Assembly: GCA_947471745.1 (NCBI GenBank)
Contig: CANJKZ010000078.1
Location: 5,460,501-5,524,500, forward strand
DNA from: Closterium sp. Naga37s-1
Lineage: Eukaryota > Streptophyta > Zygnematophyceae > Desmidiales > Closteriaceae
Length of the DNA stretch: 64,000 nt
Reading direction: 5' to 3'
The first letter of the stretch is position 1; every line of letters starts with the position of its first letter. Below the pieces are notes generated by a model. The model had not been told where the DNA came from, ran no database searches, and was given only the letters and a program-made list of their open reading frames with translations. Positions 38,726-49,403 of the stretch are shown in pieces. Both the position numbers and the translations under genes were made by a program.

Positions 38726-40334
38726 CAGGCCGACTGAGCGGCGTGAGTGTGGTGCGGTCTCGAAAGAAGGAGCGGGAAGCCCCTGAGTCAAGGGTAAAGG
38801 TGTGGGAGGCCGTAGCCGACGCAGTACCTGAGAGAGCAGACTCACCAGCACCTGAGGAAGCAGACTCACTGGCACCTAGAGCAGCAGCCTCACCAGTACC
38901 TAGAGCAGCAGCCTCACCAGTACCTAGAGCAGCAGTACCAATGCCCGGGTCGGGCGGAAAACACCGGTAACAGTCACCCTCATCACTAATAGTCACAGCA
39001 TACATGGCAGCAAGAATAGCATCATAATCAAGATCAAAGATAGGAACCCCCGCACTAGACAGCTCGCCCCAGCGAGGGATCTCAGTGGCCTCAGGGAATT
39101 GGTGACGCCAAGCGTCCGTCAGGCGGCCAAAGCAGCGCTGGGTGGAGTGCGAACCCCCGCACGGCTCACCCGCGCGGTCGTCGGTGCGCAGGACGTAGGT
39201 ACACGGACCAGCACCCCCACCTCGCTGACGTGCAGCGTACCACTCACGAAGCTGCTGAGGGGGAGGGATCTCACGGGTGCGCTGCTGCTGCTGCTGCTGC
39301 TGGCGCGGACCACCACCGGAGCCGACCCTCTGCGCAGCGCCACCCCGACCAGCTCCACCTCCTCCGCCGCTACCTCCTCCACCGCCGCCACCTCCGCCAC
39401 CTCCGCTCCCACCGCCACCGCCGCCGCCGCCTCCACTGCCGCCACTGACGCCCCCACCCCCACCACCACCCCCACCGCCACCCCCACCCCCTCCACCGCC
39501 TCCACCGCCGCCGCCACCGCCCCCGCTAGCTCCTCCAGCTCCCTTGCCCCCCTTGCCCTTGCCAGTGCGGCGTCTCCCGCTAGGGGCAGACGCCGCACCG
39601 ACCGACTCAAGACCAACGAGGTCGGCCGCAGCAGCAGAGGCAACAGAGGGCAAGAGGGGAGAGGGGGAGCACCCCTCAAAGACAGGGGCACGAGGGTCAC
39701 CACGAGAGGCTCCTACAGCGACTATGCTCTTCTCTGCCGCTAGGAGGCGCTCCTCGAGGAGATCAACGGTGAGGGTGGTGGGGCAAACAGAGAGAAAGTG
39801 GTCCCTGACCGGGCGAAGGGTGTCAGGGAGCCGGGTGACTATGTAGTAGAGGGTGATGTACATAGGGGGGGGGTTCTTGGCGCAGAACTCAGCGGGAAGG
39901 GCAGCGCGGTAGCGAATGTCACTAGTGCGAAGGTGCGTAATGAGGTCAGCGACTGTGGGAAAAGCTGCGAGGTCAGGGAAGAGGTACGGCAGGATGAGGC
40001 GGCTAAGTGCAGCAGTGGCAGGGGAAGAGTAGCGTGCAACTACAGCGTCGTACAAGGTCCTAGCACTCTTGTACTGGCTAAAGTGTGCACGCTCAGAGGT
40101 AGGCAAGTGGCGATGCACAGCAAGACGTGCAGCAGCATCGCGTGTGGCCCACTGTGAGCGAACAGTGGCGTCAGCATCAGCAGCAGGGGCAGGAGAGGCA
40201 CCAGAAGTGAGGTCAAAGAGGGAGAGACCGTCTGCCCTATCGCACTGTAGGAAAAGCTGCAGGTCATCTACCCAGACGTCAAAGTCAATGGCCCGACCCT
40301 CAGCGTCAAAAGCGAGGACACTGGGGGTAGCCAT
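38583..40334 (-). CDS. Copia-2 gag and protease
   Basis: 583 codons from ATG 40334 (MATPSVLAFDAEGRAIDFDV). The gag core has DDLQLFLQCD, YDAVVARYSSPATAALSRL, DLITHLRTSDIRY, VDLLEERLLAAEKSI. Next comes a Gly-rich linker of about 80 residues, then PQQLREWYAARQ and a variant zinc finger C-x13-C-x3-H-x4-C (CTYVLRTD...CGGSHSTQRC). A short Ala/Gly/Ser repeat (TGEAAALG) precedes the protease DSGASRSFF. The frame breaks at about 38700, shortly after the protease motif, and stops at 38583; the correct frame continues in the next open frame. Confidence 0.88.
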   Translation of the reverse strand: MATPSVLAFDAEGRAIDFDVWVDDLQLFLQCDRADGLSLFDLTSGASPAPAADADATVRSQWATRDAAARLAVHRHLPTSERAHFSQYKSARTLYDAVVARYSSPATAALSRLILPYLFPDLAAFPTVADLITHLRTSDIRYRAALPAEFCAKNPPPMYITLYYIVTRLPDTLRPVRDHFLSVCPTTLTVDLLEERLLAAEKSIVAVGASRGDPRAPVFEGCSPSPLLPSVASAAAADLVGLESVGAASAPSGRRRTGKGKGGKGAGGASGGGGGGGGGGGGGGGGGGGGGGGGGVSGGSGGGGGGGGGSGGGGGGGGGGGSGGGGGAGRGGAAQRVGSGGGPRQQQQQQQRTREIPPPQQLREWYAARQRGGGAGPCTYVLRTDDRAGEPCGGSHSTQRCFGRLTDAWRHQFPEATEIPRWGELSSAGVPIFDLDYDAILAAMYAVTISDEGDCYRCFPPDPGIGTAALGTGEAAALGTGEAAALGASESASSGAGESALSGTASATASHTFTLDSGASRSFFRDRTTLTPLSRPVAVSLADPSGGSCPCTLLHCPPVSGGPLWHPVWSLPPLVLYELGEWC

Positions 40335-40343
40335 GACAGCAGT

Positions 40344-41115
40344 AGACTAGCAGCGCGAGCAGTAGGCTAAGGGCAGTGCAGTGGTAGAGGTGCTGCTCTT
40401 ACCGGGCAGGCGAGAAGGACCGAGGCTCGCCGGCAGGAACAGGGCCGCGACGGCAGTGACCGGGTGTAGCGGACAGGGCGGCTCGGATGGCTCGGCGGCT
40501 CGGCGGCACGGCAGCAACAGCAGCTCGGCGGCTCGGCGACTCGGCGGCTCGGGCGGCTCGGGCGGCTCGGCGGCTCGGGCGGCTCGGGCGGCTCGGGCGG
40601 CTCGGCGGTTCGGGCGGCTCGGGCGGGTCGGCGGGAGCGGCGGCTCGGTTGCTGCAGGGACAGTGGCAGCTGCTGCTGCAGGGACGACGGCGGCGACTGC
40701 TGCTGCAGAGACTGCGGCGGCCGCTGCTGAAGGGACGACGGCGGCGGCCGCTGCTCCAGGGAAGGCGGCGGCCGCTGCTGTAGTGGGCGACGGCGGGCCG
40801 CAAAAGGGGGGGGGGCGTAAGGGGCCGCGTGAGGGGCCGTAAGGGGCCGCTAAGGGCGGCGCGAGGGGCCGCAAGGGCGGCGGCGGGGCCGAGGAGCGGC
40901 GCGAGGGGCCGCAAGGGCGGCGCGCGGGGTCGACGGGCGGCACGAGGGGCCGTAAGGGTGGCGCGCGGGGCCGTAAGGGCGGCTCAAGGGGCCGCTAAGG
41001 GCGGCGCGACGGTAGGGAGGGCACTCGGGGCGCGACTCGGGCAGGGGCGAAGCGCGCTCCGGGCAGGAAAAAAATATCGAGGTGGGCCCTAGAGAGCGTT
41101 CCCACTAGGGAACCT
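40344..41115 (-). repeat. Copia-2 leader with GC-rich short repeats
   Basis: Three arrays: GGGGCCGCAAGGGCGGCG units (40815-41010), GACGGCGGC/GCTGCTG triplet-like units (40660-40800) and a 9-bp unit GGCTCGGGC (40490-40640). This is the 5' leader between primer site and gag. It parallels the leader arrays of copia-1, TRIM-1 and TRIM-2, but with unrelated units. Confidence 0.85.
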
Positions 41116-41127
41116 GCTCTGAAACCA

Positions 41128-41256
41128 TGTGAAAATGAAACGAGGAATGATTGAACTGAGCAGCATGAGAAGTACAAGTACCAAACCCTAAAGTGTTGTA
41201 CCCCATATGAGCTACCCCACTACAGCCTACACAGACTATAGTGTATGAGTTTGACA
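41128..41256 (-). repeat. Copia-2 5' LTR
   Basis: 129 bp; primer site directly inside. Confidence 0.94.
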
Positions 41257-42759
41257 GTAGGCACAAGGCCTAACACAGTAACAAAGCGCTGATGGTCACC
41301 AGGCGGAAGTGCCTTGGTGAAGACATCAGCAGTGTTGGCCCGAGTGACCACGTACGCTAGACGAAGCTGAACACGCTGCTGCAACTCTCGAGCAAGGAAG
41401 TATCGCAGAGCGATGTGCTTCGTTCTGTGCTCTAGTCTGTGCTCTTGACACAAGGCTATCATGGCCTTGTTGTCTACGTACAGGACTGGAGGCGAATGAG
41501 GCTGCTCTCCCAAGTCGGTCAGCAAGTAGGTGAGCCAGCGTAGCTCCTGAGCAGCCATGGCTCCGGCGTAGATCTCAGCCTCACAGCTGGAGCTGAGAAC
41601 TGAAGACGAGCGGGTAGACCGCCAAGAAACCGAGCCGGACCCAAGGCTGAAGGTGTAACCCTGAAAACGACCGCTGCGTAGCTGAGTCGTCAACCCAGGA
41701 GGCGTTTGCGTGACCAGTGAGGACAACAGGACCCCGTCCTCCAAGCACAAGCCCCATGCCCGACATACTGCACAGGTAACGTAGTACCCTCTTTGCAGCA
41801 TCCCAGTGCACCTTTCGGTGCCTACCGGGAGCCATGTAGCGAGCCAGAAGGCTGAGAGGGTACGCGAGGTCAGGTCGTGTGCAAGTCATCAGGTACATGA
41901 GGCAACCCACAAGCTCTGGGTACGGACCACTCGGCTCTACGGACTCGTCCGAAGGTGGAGCTGAGAGCGAGTGGCTGGTAGACAGAGGAGTGAGCTGTGG
42001 CGAGGAGTACTGGAAGCCGAAGCGCTGAAGAACCTGGTGCACCATGTGTGACTGAGTCAGTGTGATGGTGCGGCGTGTTCTGTCCCGGGTGATCTGCAAG
42101 CCAAGGTAGTTGCGCAGTTCACCCAAGTCAGTGCAGGTATGTCGCTTCTGCAGCTCGAACTTCACTAGGGTCAGTGCCTCAGTGTCAGCCGTGGCAAAGA
42201 CGAGGTCGTCGACGTACACTAGGACGTAGAAGGGCGGCAGCGAGGTGTCGGTGCGTAGAAACATCGACGGGTCTGCTGTAGAAGGAACAAACCCAAGAGC
42301 CGCAAGTGTAGTCCTGAGTGTGTCGTGCCACTCGCGAGGCGCCTGGCGAAGACCGTAGACTGGCCGGCGGAGGCTCCACTGGGTACCTGTAGGAAACGAC
42401 CCAGTGAAACCAGGTGGTCGGCGCAGCCAGATCTCCTTGTGCAAGCTGCCCTGCAGGAAGACTGTACTCAAGTCCAGGGAGTGTAACTCGTAGTCATGCT
42501 GAGCAGCTACGTGCAGCAACACCCGAAGAGTAGTCATCTTCGGGGTGGGGGAGAAGGTCTGGAAGTAGTCAGCTCCCTGTCGCTGACTTAACCTCGAGCA
42601 ACGTAACGCGCCTTGAAGGCAGGCGGAGAACCCGGCGGCCGCTTTACCCTGAAGATCCACATGCCATCGACTATGTTCACCCCAGGTGGGGGAACCTCGT
42701 CGACGTAAGTGCCTGTGGACTTCCAGGATGCCATCTCGGCATCCATAGCTGCCTGCCAC
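41220..42759 (-). pseudogene. Copia-1 reverse transcriptase and RNase H
   Basis: RT continues after the frameshift: SQRQGADYFQTFSPTPKMTT, LDLSTVFLQGSL, RRPVYGLRQAPREWHDTL, LVYVDDLVFA (intact YVDD). RNase H follows with a second frameshift near 41650 (LTGHANASWVDD, SSCEAEIYAGAM, LYVDNKAMIALCQ, ADVFTKALPPGDHQRF). The last codons are replaced by copia-2 LTR sequence because copia-2 inserted at GLVPT. Confidence 0.85.
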
Positions 42760-45490
42760 TGAGAGGAGTAAGGACCCGTAATCGCCTCTGCGTAAGAGCG
42801 CGGGGTCGGGATGTCTGGAGCATCCGGGTCTCCCTCAGGGGCAAGCAGCAAGGAAGCGAAACGAGGTACAGCAGCTGCAAGACACTCAAAGTCCTCCTGC
42901 ATGTCCTCAAGGACGTCCGTGCCAAGAGCACACTCACCCCCGACGGACGGAGGACTAGCAGACACAGACTCAGCAACTAGAGCAGAGGCGTAGTCGAGAC
43001 GGCAGGCAGCAGCAAAGTCAAGCAGCTCAGCAACGAGAGCATAAGCAGCAGCAGACTCAAAGGAAGGGTCAGTGACAGCAGTGGCAAGGAGACGAGCGAC
43101 AGTGGGACTGGCAGCACGCGCTCGGTCAGACTCAGGGTCAGGGGCCTCAGGAAGAGAGGACTCAGGAGGAGCAGGCCGAGGAACACGCAGTGGAACAGAG
43201 GAAGGACGGAGTGCCATAGTGTGCGTGCCCGGGACAGGAGGAGGACGCAAACGAGGAGCGCGACGAGCAGTGCAAACAGGCGAGACAGGACGAGACGCAG
43301 GCTCACGACGCTCTGTAAGACCTCCAGACTGCTCAGTGTAAAGAGAGGGAACAGGCAGTGGGGAGGCTGGCTGTAACGACGGCAGCGACTGGTCAGGCGG
43401 TGGACAGAGGAAGGGAGGAGGAAGACCAGTAGAAGACGGGACACGAAGAACCTGCTGAAGCAGGGGAACGAAGTACGGGCGCTGCCGCACAGTGCCTCCA
43501 GTACCTCCAGCTCCAGGGTCAACAGCTCCAGCTCCTGCAGCTCCAGCGCCTCCTGCGCCAGGGCCTCCAACTCCAGCTACACCAGCTCCAGCGCCTCCGG
43601 CCCCAGCTGCTCCAGGCTCCGTAGGGTCTCCAGCTCCAGTAGTAACAGCAGCACCTCCAGCTCCAGCGTCTCGAGGCTCGCCAGCCACAGGAGCTCCACT
43701 CCGACGGTGTGGGCGCTGAACAAGCCACTCACGTAGCTGCTGCGAGGACAGTCGCGGTGAAGCACCAGCAGGACCTCCAGACGAAGCAGCACCCCGAGGC
43801 TCAGCACCCCCAGACTCCGCACCCTCCGACTCAGCACCCCCAGGCTCCGCACCCTCCGACTCAGCACCCCCAGGCTCAACACCCTCAGGCTCAGCACCCC
43901 CAGACCCAGCACCCTCAGACCCCGCACCCCCCGGCTCCGCACCCCCAGACGCAACACCCCCAGACGCAGCACCTGAGACGACAGCTACCTGAACAGGCGC
44001 ATTACCAGGGAGAGGGTCTACCTGAGACACTCCCGAGGGAGCAGGACCCTGGGGCGGAAGGGGGTCTACCGGAGGTGGACCGGGAGCAAGGAAGAGCGGC
44101 GGGGGCGGGGAAGGGGCAGAGCGGTAGGGGAAGAGACGGTAGAAGGGAACCGACTCGTCGAACGTGACGTCCTGAGAAGGGAGGACACGACGCGAGGTGG
44201 GGTGGTAAAACTGCCAGCCAGGCGCGTCAGGGACAAAGCCAAGGAAGACGGAGAGCTTGTCCGCGGACGTATCGCGAACAAAGGCACGAGAACCCCAGAC
44301 CCGGAACACCGACGCATCGCCAACCTTCCCCGTCCAACGCAGTGTGGGCGAGGTCTCCGGCAAGGAGACACGGGGCCAAAGGTTGAGCTGATGCGCAGCG
44401 TACCGGACCTCAAATGGCCACAGAAAATGGGGAGCGGCCGCATGGATCATGGAGGTACGAGCGACCTCCATGACTAAGCCAATGCGGCGCTCAGCAATCC
44501 CATTTTGCTGAGGGGAGTCTGGAAGCGTGAACGACTGGAGAATGTCCTCCCCACGACAAAAGTCCCGCAAGAGGTCGGAGGAGAACTCACCACCTCTGTC
44601 AGAGTGCATACGCAGGACAGGAAGGTCCTGGCCGAACCGCTCGCGCAGCTGGAGACGGACTGTGCGGATCCAAGGGATCAAGACAGCAGAGACTTCACCC
44701 TTGCTGCGCAAGGGGAAGACTGAGGTGTACCGCGTGTAGTCGTCAACTACCAGCAGAAAGTAGCGCTCGCGGCCCTGTCCACTGACGCGGGCTGGGCCCC
44801 GCACGTCCATGTGGAGGGTCTGCAGGGGAGCAGTCGTCGGGGGAAACGAGGAGGAGTGAGGAGCGGCGCGCTGCCGCCCCTCGACGCAAGGAAGACAGGG
44901 CGGGGCAGGCGAGGGCGGCAAGGGAGGCAGAGACCTGGGGAGACCAGAGACAAGGAGACGGGAGTGCATGCCACGAAGGCGTGGCAGGGAGGGGTGACCC
45001 AGGCGGTGGTGCCAAAGAAGAGTCTGGTGCGACAGGAGGCGACACGAGCAAGAGGCGGCTACCTGACCTGACGCGGACACCTGAGCAGATGCAGTGACCT
45101 GAGGAGGCTCAGTTGCCAGTGTGTACAGACTCGACCCTGGCCGACGAGTGAACGTAGCCAGGTGACGCCCCGTCCGTGTGCACGTGCAGATCGACACACG
45201 CTGACCCCCAGGAGTGGTGGTAGTGACCATCGCATCCTGAAAGGCAGCGGTACTCACCAAGTTGGTAGAGAACGAGGGGAGGTGAAGACCTGACAGTGAG
45301 CCTGACGGAACCGCCGGACACGGGAGGACAGTGGAGGAACTGGCAACGACCGGGCCCCCAGAGGGGTCAGCCAGTCTGACCGGAACAGGTGCAGGAAGAG
45401 GAGTGAGAGTGGTGCTGTCACGAAAGAAACAGCGCGAGGCGCCGGAGTCCAACGTGAAGGTGTGCAGGGCCTCAGCAGGCACAGTACCAG
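42588..45490 (-). CDS. Copia-1 protease-integrase and start of reverse transcriptase
   Basis: Open from the protease active site (HTFTLDSGASRCFF, about 45460) through the GAG-pre-integrase (LLWHHRLGHPSLPRLRGM with H-H-C-C) and the integrase core. The DDE residues are in HMDVRGPARV, MHSDRGGEFSS and NGIAERRIG. Then comes the end of integrase (VFRVWGSRAFV, LGFVPDAPGWQFYHP), a linker with about 15 copies of a GGAEP/GGAES pentapeptide (43960-43800), an Ala/Gly-rich part, and the RT start (SSQWQAAMDAEMASW, DGMWIFRVKRPPGS, FKARYVARG) where a frameshift at about 42590 ends it. The 1,000-codon open frame shows that decay is recent. Confidence 0.88.
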
Positions 45491-45507
45491 GGGGAGTACC
45501 AGACGCA

Positions 45508-46718
45508 CTAGTACCAGGCGTCGTCAAGGCGGGCAAAGCAGCGGCGCTCAGTGTGAAACCTCCCGCATGTCCTGCCCGCACGGACACCCGTGCGAATGAC
45601 ATACGGGCAGGTCTCACTACCCTCACCCGCCCCACGCTGAACCAACCACTCACGGAGCTGCTGGGGCGTCTGAGTCTCGCTCCGACGCTGCTGCTGCTGG
45701 CCCCGACCACCATCAGGGCCTCCACGCTGAGGTCCAGACCGACCACCACTGGTCCCACCGCCTCCACTGCCGCCACTCCCTCCGCTGCCTCCACCGCCGC
45801 CACCAGAGCCTCCACCTCCGCCACCGGTCCCACCGCCGCCACCACCTCCACCGCCCCCGCCTCCTCTACCGCTGCCCCCACTACCAAGCCCACTGCCACC
45901 TCCACCACCACTGCTGCCTCCTCCACTACCCCGGCCACCCTTGCCCTTGCTGTTGCGGCGCTTCATACTAGTCGAAGCAGCACCGACGTCCTCAGGAACA
46001 GAGACGTCTGCAGCAGCAGCAGAGGCGAAGGAGGAGGAAAGGGGGGAGGGGGAGCACCCCTCAAAGAAGGGTGAGCGCGGAGTGCCACGAGCAGCACCTA
46101 CAGCAACTGCACTAGTCTCAGCTGCGAGGAGATGCTGCTCGAGGAGGTCAACAGTGAGGGAAGTGGGGTCGAGGGTGAGGAAGTGGTCCCTGACAGAGCG
46201 AAGGGAGTCAGGGAGGCGAGTGACTATGAAGTAGAGGGTGATGAACATGGGGGGCTGGTTCGTGGGAAGGAACTCAGCAGGGACGGTAGCGCGGTAGCGA
46301 GCGTCGCTAGTGCGCAGGTGGGTAACCAGGTCCGCTACTGTGGCAAAAGCCGACAGCTCAGGGAACAGGTAGGGCAGTAGCAGCCTGCCAATAGCAGCAG
46401 TGGCAGGGGAGGAGTAGCGGCAACGACAGCGTCGTACAAGGCCTGTGCTGTCCTGTGCTCGCCAAAGTGAGCACATTCGGTTGCTGGCAGGTGGTTGCGA
46501 ATGGCCAAGCGGGCAGTAGCGTCACGAGACAGCCACTGGGAACGAGTCGAAACGTCAGCTGTGGCGGGAGGGGCTGGAGCGGCACCAGACACGTGGTCAA
46601 ACAGTGAGACACTGTCCCGACTGTCTCTCAGTAGGTACAGTTGCATATCGTCGTGCCACGTGTCAAATGCTACAGGTCTGCCCTCCGGGTCGAACGGGAG
46701 AACTCGAAGCGACGCCAT
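45508..46718 (-). pseudogene. Copia-1 gag
   Basis: Starts MASLRVLPFDPEGRPVAFDT (46718). One frameshift near 46430 interrupts the core after YDAVVA; it resumes as YSSPATAAIGRLLLPYLFPE. Typical gag steps follow (LVTHLRTSDARY, FIVTRLPDSLRSVRDHFL, VDLLEQHLLAAE). A long Gly-rich linker precedes a variant zinc finger: C-x13-C-x3-H-x4-C (CPYVIRTG...CGRFHTERRC) ending at LDDAWY and a stop at 45508. Confidence 0.85.
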
Positions 46719-48330
46719 AGGGGCCGAGGGGCCAAACAAGGGGCCGGGCGCAGGGCTCTGAGGTGGGGCCGAGGGGCCAAACAAGGGGCCGGGGGGCCTA
46801 GGGGGGCCAAGGGGCCTAGGGGGGCGAGGGGCCAAACAAGGGGCCGGGGGGGGCTGGGCGCCATGCAGTGAGGTGGGGCCGAGGAGCCGAGGGGCCGCGG
46901 GGGCAAACAAGGGGCTAGGGGGCCTAGGGGGGGCCGAGGGGCCTAGGGGGCCGAGGGGCCAAACAAGGGGCCGGGGGGGGCGGGCGCCGTGCAGTGAGGT
47001 GGGGCCGAGGAGCCGAGGGGCCGCGGGGCCAAACAAGGGGCCGGGGGGCCTAGGGGGGCCGAGGGGCCTAGGGGGCCGAGGGGCCAAACAAGGGGCCGGG
47101 GGGGCCGGGCGCCGTGCAGTGAGGTGGGGCCGAGGAGCCGAGGGGCCGCGGGGCCAAACAAGGGGCCGGGGGGCCTAGGGGGGCCGAGGGGCCTAGGGGG
47201 CCGAGGGGCCAAACAAGGGGCCGAGGGGGGGCCGGGCGCCGTGCTGTGAGGTGGGGCCGAGGAGCCTAGGGGTCGCGGGGCCAAACAAGGGGCCGGGGGG
47301 CCTAGGGGGGGCGAGGGGCCTAGGGGGCCGAGGGGCCAAACAAGGGGCCGGGGGGGCCGGGTGCCGTGCTGTGAGGTGGGGCCGAGGGGCCTAGGGGCCG
47401 CGGGGCCAAACAAGGGGCCGGGGGGCTGAGAGGCCTAGGGGGCCGAGGGGCCAAACAAGGGGCTGGGGGGGGCGGGCGCCGTGCAGTGAGGTGGGGCCGA
47501 GGAGCCGAGGGGCCTCGGGGCCAAACAAGGGGCCGGGGGGCCTAGGGGGGGCCGAGGGGCCTAGGGGGCCGAGGGGCCAAACAAGGGGCCGGGGGGGGCG
47601 GGCGCTGTGCAGTGAGGTGGGGCCGAGGAGCTGAGGGGCCGCGGGGCCAAACAAGGGGCCGGGGGGCCTAGGGGGGCCGAGGGGCCTAGGGGGCCGAGGG
47701 GCCAAACAAGGGGCCGAGGGGGGGGCCGGGCGCCGTGCTGTGAGGTGGGGCCGAGGAGCCGAGGGGCCGCGGGGCCAAACAAGGGGCCGGGGGGCCTAGG
47801 GGGGGCCGAGGGGCCTAGGGGGCCGAGGGGCCAAACAAGGGGCCGGGGGGGGGGCCGGGCGCCGTGCTGTGAGGTGGGGCCGAGGGGCCTAGGGGCCGCG
47901 GGGCCAGACAAGGGGCCGGGGGGTCTAGGGGGGCCGAGGGGCCAAACAAGGGGCCGGGGGGGGCCGGGCGCCGTGCTGTGAGGTGGGGCCGAGGAGCCTA
48001 GGGGCCGCGGGGCCAAACAAGGGGCCGGGGGGCCTAGGGGGGGCCGAGGGGCCTAGGGGGCCGAGGGGCCAAACAAGGGGCCGGGGGGGGGGGGGGCGGG
48101 CGCCGTGCAGTGAGGTGGGGGCCGAGGAGCCGAGGGGCCGCGGGGCCAAACAAGGGGCCGGGGGGGCTAGAGGGGGGCCGAGGGGCCTAGGGGGCCGAGG
48201 GGCCAAACAAGGGGTCGGGGGGGGCGGGCGCCGGGCTATGAGGTGGGGCCGAGGGGCCTAGGGGCCGTGGGGCCAAACAAGGGGCCGGGGGGCCTAGGGG
48301 GGCCGAGGGGCCAAACAAGGGGCCTGGGGG
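46719..48330 (-). repeat. Copia-1 leader: tandem array of GGCCCCTTGTTTGGCCCC-type units
   Basis: About 14 imperfect units of about 90-125 bp. Each has GGCCAAACAAGGGGCCGGGG, GGCCTAGGGGG and GCCGTGCAGTGAGGTGGGGC on the plus strand. The plus strand is extremely G-rich; the transcript strand is C-rich. On the minus strand the frame is open for long stretches (Pro/Leu/Gly-rich) and continues without a stop into the gag start at 46718. Confidence 0.92.
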
Positions 48331-48940
48331 CCGCGGGGCCAAACAGGTACGGGGCCAGGCGCTGGGCAGGTACTGGGCCGGGCGCTGAGCAGGTACAGGG
48401 CCGGGCGCTGGGCAGGTACGGGGCCGGGCGCTGGGCAGGTACGGGGCCGGGCGCTGGGCGCGGAATGGGGCCGGGCGCGGGGCTAGGTATGGGGCCGGGC
48501 GCGAGGCTAGGTACGGGCCGTGCGCTGGGCTAGGTACGGGCTGGGCGCGGGTCTAGGTACGAGCCGAGCGCGGGCTAGGTACGGGGCCGGGCGCTGGCTA
48601 GGGTCGGGGCCGTGCGCTGGGCTAGGTACGGGCCGAGCGCGGACGAGAGACGGGGCCGGGCGCGGGCAGGGTACGGGCCGGTCGCGAGGCTAGGTACGGG
48701 CCGGGCGCGGGGCTAGGAACAGGGCCGAGCGCGGGAAGGGTACGGGCCGATCGCGGGGCTAGGAACGGGGCCGAGCGTGAGGCTAGGTACGGGCCGATCG
48801 CGAGGCTAGGAACGGGCCGGGCGCGGGGCGACGGAGTCGACGGGGCCAAGGGGCCGAGGCGACGGGGCCAAGGGGCCGAGCCTAGGGGCTAGGGGCGACG
48901 CCAAGGGGCGACGGGCCGGGGCCTAGGCTAGTAGGGCAGT
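48331..48940 (-). repeat. Copia-1 leader: 24-27 bp array of GGTACGGGCCGGGCGCGGGCTA units
   Basis: More than 20 variable copies of GGTACGGGGCCGGGCGC plus TGGGCA or GGGCTA. It lies between the primer site and the longer-unit array. Confidence 0.88.
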
Positions 48941-48993
48941 AGGTGGTGGGCCCATTGAGATTAGGTCCTAGGAATTTTTCGCTCTTAATACCA

Positions 48994-49153
48994 TGTCAGA
49001 ATAAGTGACGAGGATGATTGACTAGGAAAAGGGAAGGGGTACAAGTAGGATGTCGAGAGAAATTTGTACCCCTTAAGGCTAAACCCACTATAGCCTAGAC
49101 AACTATAAACACATAAACTAAGCCTAGATATAACTAAGCATATATGTTTGACA
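48994..49153 (-). repeat. Copia-1 5' LTR
   Basis: 160 bp; followed (minus) by the primer site TGGTATTAAGAGC. Confidence 0.93.
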
Positions 49154-49376
49154 CTACGGGCCTAGCGTCGAGGTTGGGATATGTCGAGGTGGAGGTCTGG
49201 AGCACGGGTTACCAACCGAACCGTGAGGTTGGGTCGCATCGTGAACAGTGGCGGGAGTCGTAGTCGAGGCGAGTGTTGCGAGCGAGTAACGTTTCACTAT
49301 TTGGGTGCCGATGGCGGGAATGGTCTTGTACGCGGTAAGCAGGGGCGCGAAGTAAGGAAAATGAAATTTCCTTACA
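49154..49376 (-). repeat. Gypsy 3' LTR, proximal piece
   Basis: Includes the second CTACG target copy (49154-49158). It begins TGTAAGGAAAT on the minus strand, where the 5' LTR has TGTCAGGAAAA. Confidence 0.92.
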
Positions 49377-49403
49377 CTATCCCCCTCCCCAAGGAGGCCC
49401 TCC

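Larger units (their letters stand above)
33982..41256 (-). mobile_element. Copia-2: full-length Ty1/copia element, youngest member of the nest
   Basis: 7,275 bp with perfect target duplication GTAGG (33977-33981 and 41257-41261). The LTRs are 129 bp (33982-34110 and 41128-41256) with one difference as I read them. Primer site TGGTTTCAGAGC (complement 41116-41127) and polypurine tract CCTATGGGGGTG. It encodes gag, protease, integrase, RT and RNase H in order; two frame breaks (about 38700 and 36490) separate three long open frames. Related to, but distinct from, copia-1. Confidence 0.95.
33549..49153 (-). mobile_element. Copia-1: Ty1/copia element inserted in the gypsy 3' LTR, itself split by copia-2
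   Basis: Perfect 5-bp target duplication CTACG (33544-33548 and 49154-49158). The LTRs are 160 bp (33549-33708 and 48994-49153) and differ, as I read them, at six positions. Primer site TGGTATTAAGAGC follows the 5' LTR. Order on the minus strand: a 2.2-kb G/C-rich repeated leader, gag, protease, integrase, a repeat linker, reverse transcriptase, RNase H. Gag, the integrase-RT junction and RT each have frame breaks. Copia-2 (33982-41256) is inserted within the last codons of pol. Confidence 0.93.

Noticed and set aside
39099-39846. Thr/Ala/Pro-rich plus-strand open frames
   Set aside because: Antisense of the Gly-rich linker of copia-2 gag.
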